Shown here piece after piece: positions 60,501-64,000 of a stretch of DNA of 64,000 nucleotides. A program made the translations under genes and the position numbers. The stretch's first letter is position 1; the number at the start of each line of letters is the position of its first letter. Origin of the DNA: Apostichopus japonicus (lineage: Eukaryota > Echinodermata > Holothuroidea > Aspidochirotida > Stichopodidae); the NCBI RefSeq assembly GCF_037975245.1, contig NC_092572.1, positions 10,551,769 to 10,615,768 on the forward strand, in the 5' to 3' direction. Below the pieces are notes generated by a model, which ran no database searches, had not been told where the DNA came from, and saw nothing but the letters and a program-made list of their open reading frames with translations.

Positions 60501-60977
60501 AAATCGGATGCTTTCTTGAAAATTATTCCAATATAAGCACACACTATTAGAATGAAAAAGCAATAAAGCACTGATTTAATAGATTAAACTTGCCAAAGTA
60601 GTCAACGCCTATTATTTTCCAAGAACTCTTACGGTACCAAATTTGTAGATATAATCAATTAATGCAGATATTTATCTCCAGCACATAAAGTACAGTCCTG
60701 CAAATCAATACAATCAATCATTCAATCAAACAATCAATAGCATAAAAAAGATTGCCAGTCCATCTAGCACACAAGTGCAGTACAGTAACGAATGTTCAAA
60801 GTGTTTATTAAGAAAACTTCTTAAACTTTGCCAACCGCAAATGACAATTTTCCAAAGCAAGATTGATTGTACTCTTTTAAAACTAAAATTCCAAATCTTG
60901 ATTTTCCCCTCACTGGAATTCTTTCTTCAACTTTTTATATTAAATCAATTTTTTACAAAACACTCCGTCCCTTTCAG
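57543..60977. other. Noncoding stretch
   Basis: The longest open frame of the window (193 codons, minus, 57665-58246) lies here. It runs through an A-tract (58125-58140) and AT-rich sequence and shows no domain. C-rich tracts lie at 58304-58335 and 58706-58745, a TA run near 59453-59464, and GTGTGTGTGTGCGTG near 59606-59620. Confidence 0.45.
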
Positions 60978-61119
60978 AGGATGGAGTACGCAACACACGC
61001 GGTTCTCAACTTTAGCTGAGGATGAACAGCTCCAGATGTCATCGAGTTTCCCCCCTTCGGACACAGAGCAAAATATTTTTTCGACTTCCAAAGAGCTTCT
61101 CTCCCAAAGCACAGACTGA
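60978..61119 (+). CDS. Possible 3'-terminal coding exon
   Basis: A good acceptor, CTCCGTCCCTTTCAG, precedes a frame of one split base plus 46 codons and a TGA at 61117-61119. The peptide is polar and Ser/Gln/Glu-rich (LAEDEQLQMSSSFPPSD is its centre), resembling an unstructured C-terminal tail. An AATAAA polyadenylation signal lies 415 bp downstream. No family is identifiable. The region 61120-61540 is also complex sequence, open on both strands, so a minus-strand exon there (for example ending AATCAG|GTGTACC near 61225) is an alternative reading. Confidence 0.3.
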
Positions 61120-61533
61120 TCGTTTTTGAAAGAGGAATTGTTCGGAGGAGATGAGAAGAAGAAAAAGAAGAGGGGGGAGAAATCAAAAAGACACGTTCAC
61201 AAATGAGAAATTGCAAGGAAGCTTTGGTACACCTGATTAAGTCCTGTTGATGAACGGCCCAGCCAAACGTAAAGATTCCAACATCTTAATGCGTCTTTGT
61301 ATTCTCTCCTGTCTCTATTCTTCTCTGAGAAACCCCATGAATGCCAGTGGCCTCTGAATGCCATTGTCTCCAACTTAGCTATGGTCCGACTGACAGGGTC
61401 CATTGTCCCCCCTCAGCCCTTTCAGGGTCACAGTGCCCCGAGGAACGGCTTCGGAATGGATCAACGAATTTTCCGTCAGAGAAAATCTATAGACTCTGCG
61501 GCATGAAGAGGATTTCACCGATCCTAATCCTCA

Positions 61534-61539
61534 AATAAA
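61534..61539 (+). terminator. Polyadenylation signal AATAAA
   Basis: Canonical hexamer downstream of the possible terminal exon. The motif is common by chance in AT-rich DNA, so support is only contextual. Confidence 0.25.
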
Positions 61540-61980
61540 AATGACAACTTCTCATTCGAAACGGGATGAAAAGGAACACTCTTTTCGTTGTACGGTTTAG
61601 AGGAGCGAAAAATCCATACCATTCTTGTTATGAAGCCGAGCGCTATTAGATTAGTTCTGTGCTACAGCACCATTGTGTAAGACAGAATACTACAGGAAAG
61701 AGCCATTCAGACGATTGTCCCCAGAAAAAAAGAGATCTTTCTACCAGTTTAATATCTAAGCCTTGAGTATTCGGAGGCTTGAAAATGGACGGCCATTTTA
61801 ATTGATACAAATTACAGAAGAAAAAGTGGGGACAATTTTTTTTTTTTTAAACCAAATGAATCCGATCTGAAACGGTGAACAAATTGGAGAACAAATGAAA
61901 CCCAGGTTTTAGTTTTATGAAAGGGAAAAGAAAAATGTTGATTACAATTACAGATTGAAATCATTTGGAGAATATTGTTG
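61540..61980. other. Mostly unique sequence left of the palindrome
   Basis: No gene found. A T-run at 61838-61850 interrupts otherwise complex sequence. Confidence 0.5.
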
Positions 61981-62042
61981 ATGTGTTGAGAGTTAGGAAA
62001 TATCAGCACGACCGTGCTGATATTTCCTAACTCTCAACACAT
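61981..62042. repeat. Perfect 30-bp inverted repeat with 2-bp spacer
   Basis: The left arm (61981-62010) begins ATGTGTTGAGAGTTAGG and ends ATCAGCACG. The right arm (62013-62042) is its exact reverse complement, with AC between. Homology ends abruptly at both outer edges (G against T). Such a near-perfect palindrome is unstable in vivo. It could be a fold-back copy made during replication, a sequencing or assembly artefact, or a hairpin-forming element. Confidence 0.97.
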
Positions 62043-64000
62043 TTTCAAGGGAATTACTGTAGATGGAAAGCGGCTTATAGTAGAATGTTCGGAGGAAGGT
62101 ACGGGCAAACGGATGGGGACATGATGAGATGTGAACTTTTACAATGCCAGTTGTAACATTCTGAAACATATTCCCAGGTTCTGGTGTCCATGAATTCTAT
62201 CCTGACAAATATCCTACTGTAGCTCTCATGCACTAAAGGAGGATGCAGTTTGAGAACAACTGGAGGGAGAAGTACATGTTCCGTTATGTCTTGGTGCTTC
62301 AGATAGGGGGTAGAGATAGGAAATGGAAGATGCAACGCGAGGCACACTATGACAATAACAGAGCATGAAAATATATCTGTTTAGGGTAGAAACAAGATTT
62401 ATTCTTCCTCTATTGAATTATAACCAGCTACAAACTTCTCCGAAGGTTAATGCCAAAAAGATCTTGAATACAAAACAAAACTTAAAAGTTATCAAGATTT
62501 GCATAGGGAAGGGGAGGGGAGGAGAGGGGAGGGGAGGGAGCAGTAGGGATGGAGGACTTCCTCACCGAAATTTCATCCAATCAGAAGTCTTCTTTATGAA
62601 TAGAGATACCCTGTCAATATAAAGTGAACAGCGTTGCTAAGGGAAACAAAGTGCTTTGCACAAAGCTTTTGCCCCACATATTTAGTGGAATATATGTTTT
62701 TCTTATAACTTGCAAACTCTCTAGTTCTTGTCAAATTTTGCCATATATCTGGAAAGCGTTTGGTGGAAGAAAGTAAAACACTATGTTTGGCTGACAAACC
62801 AAGGTAAAATGGACAAGGCCTTAAAATCTTTTAACTGTATTAAAGATAAAATTGGTACAGACGATTAATATATTTTGACAAAATTTCCAAGCCAAAGAAA
62901 AAAAATCACTTCTAAGAGAGCTGCTACCAAAAATGGTTACCCAGTCTTGTAATTTGTAAAAGCTATTAAATTTCCTCACACTGGGGTACAAGGAATAAGA
63001 CCTTCCGTTTAGCTAGACTCACAATGGATAAAAAAAAAAAACAATGGATACAAAAAAAAACTAGTTGATACTTTGGCGACATGTACCACTGGATAGGCCT
63101 ATAATCTGCTTTTCCCCAAGGAGAGAGGAGCAGAAGCAAAAAATGTTTGCCTTTATCGCTCTATTCAACTCGGAAGCCTCTTCGTCCCTTTCCAAAGGCG
63201 GATTTTCTGCTGGGTAGATTTCATTGATGGGTTTAAGGATGCCAAATCTTGAAAGAATGAAAGAGAACTGTCAGATCAAAGATTGGCGTTCCAATAGCTA
63301 CAAACTAGGTTCCTTGTTCTCTGTTAAGAACATCAATGGATGAATGAAAGGGAAAAGCTTAGAAATGTTACTGTTGGAAGCAGAGAAAGATGAAGAAGGG
63401 GGGGAGGGGGTAAAAAGCCTCTTGATAACATCAGATCAAAAAAAAAATCACGTTCTCTTTAAAAAGAGATGAGAAGCACGCACCATTCAATCATAAATTG
63501 CTCAAGAGTGCGGAAGAGGAAGTGGCAAGAGTTATCTCTGATGACACCGTTGTCAAAATTGGACGACTGTTTCTTTTTTTCCTCCTGGCATCTTGTTTTT
63601 TTTTTCCTGTTTCTTGGAAGATACTTTTTCAAATCTGTAACAAAAACTGACATTTTTGGAACTGAAGTTACAAGCCAAAGTGAAATACTCAGTATGGTAT
63701 TACTTGTTAATGGGGTTGGCAGTGAAAAAAAGTACATTTTTACTAAAAATTACTTTTGAACACACAACATGTACGCTGATTAAGGTTACACCTTACAGTG
63801 AAAACAGCTGATTGTGTTTGACAACTTCACCCACCCTCCTCCTCACCCCCAACTGCCCGCATCCACTGCCCTCACCCACTCAATCATCCTCTCCGCTATC
63901 TCCTCCCTCTCCCACCTAATGCACCCAAAGACAGGTCAGCAGAGGATCAACATGGTAGGTTGTTTAATACAGGCTGGCTAGAGTCACGAAAGTATCTTCC
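62043..64000. other. Noncoding stretch to window end
   Basis: A G-rich tract at 62508-62540 (repeated GGGGAGGGGA words) may form G-quadruplex. AAAAAAACAATGGATA-type duplication at 63029-63060; G-run near 63398-63412; C-rich tract at 63828-63870. Frames of 85-96 codons are unrecognised. Confidence 0.5.

Overview
This window looks like animal nuclear DNA, mostly intron and intergenic sequence. It is AT-rich, has no long open reading frame, and is dominated by simple repeats, minisatellites and remnants of DNA transposons and LINEs. The style suggests a marine deuterostome, most likely an echinoderm and possibly a sea cucumber. It shows long poly-C tracts, repeats built from GACCTTTGACC-like words, CA microsatellites and small hAT- and Kolobok-like elements. 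This placement is inferred from repeat style, not from a recognised gene. There is no operon structure, CRISPR array, rRNA or convincing tRNA, and no complete protein-coding gene can be read.

Layout. 1-3042: ordinary AT-rich sequence with one small duplication. 3043-8903: three head-to-tail copies of a 1953-bp unit with no difference that I noticed; each holds one exon-like block with good splice sites and a hydrophobic reading frame (perhaps a membrane segment of a cation-efflux-type transporter). 8979-12400: a GATC-rich patch, a CpG-richer possible promoter, a roughly 30-bp minisatellite of about 1 kb and a CTCF-like site. 12.4-19.4 kb: C-tract-rich sequence, a TATAG-type satellite and one copy of a dispersed repeat. 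19.4-21.9 kb: a compound repeat packed with nuclear-receptor-type half-sites at orderly spacings. 22-31 kb: ordinary sequence with one CpG-richer block (26.4-27.6 kb), an X-box-like palindrome and a 22-bp minisatellite. 31.2-31.85 kb: five modules each pairing a CCAAT box with an octamer. 34-39.4 kb: a small tandem repeat, an intact hAT-type MITE with a perfect 8-bp target duplication, and two LINE 3' tails. 41.3-45.8 kb: a CpG-richer block, a G-rich 14-bp minisatellite, a 1.25-kb element flanked by TTAA, and an inverted second copy of the dispersed repeat. 47.7-54.4 kb: several possible exons (mainly on the minus strand), a second hAT-type element and more half-site arrays. 55-64 kb: a 35-bp tandem repeat, a TA microsatellite, a possible 3'-terminal exon followed by a polyadenylation signal, and a perfect 30-bp palindrome.

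No set of genes working together can be described. The most notable patterns are regulatory-looking or structural: arrayed AGGTCA/TGACCT repeats inside repeat families, the CCAAT-octamer array, the 1953-bp triplication around one exon-like block, and the palindrome. All exon calls are tentative and rest on splice-site appearance and open frames only.
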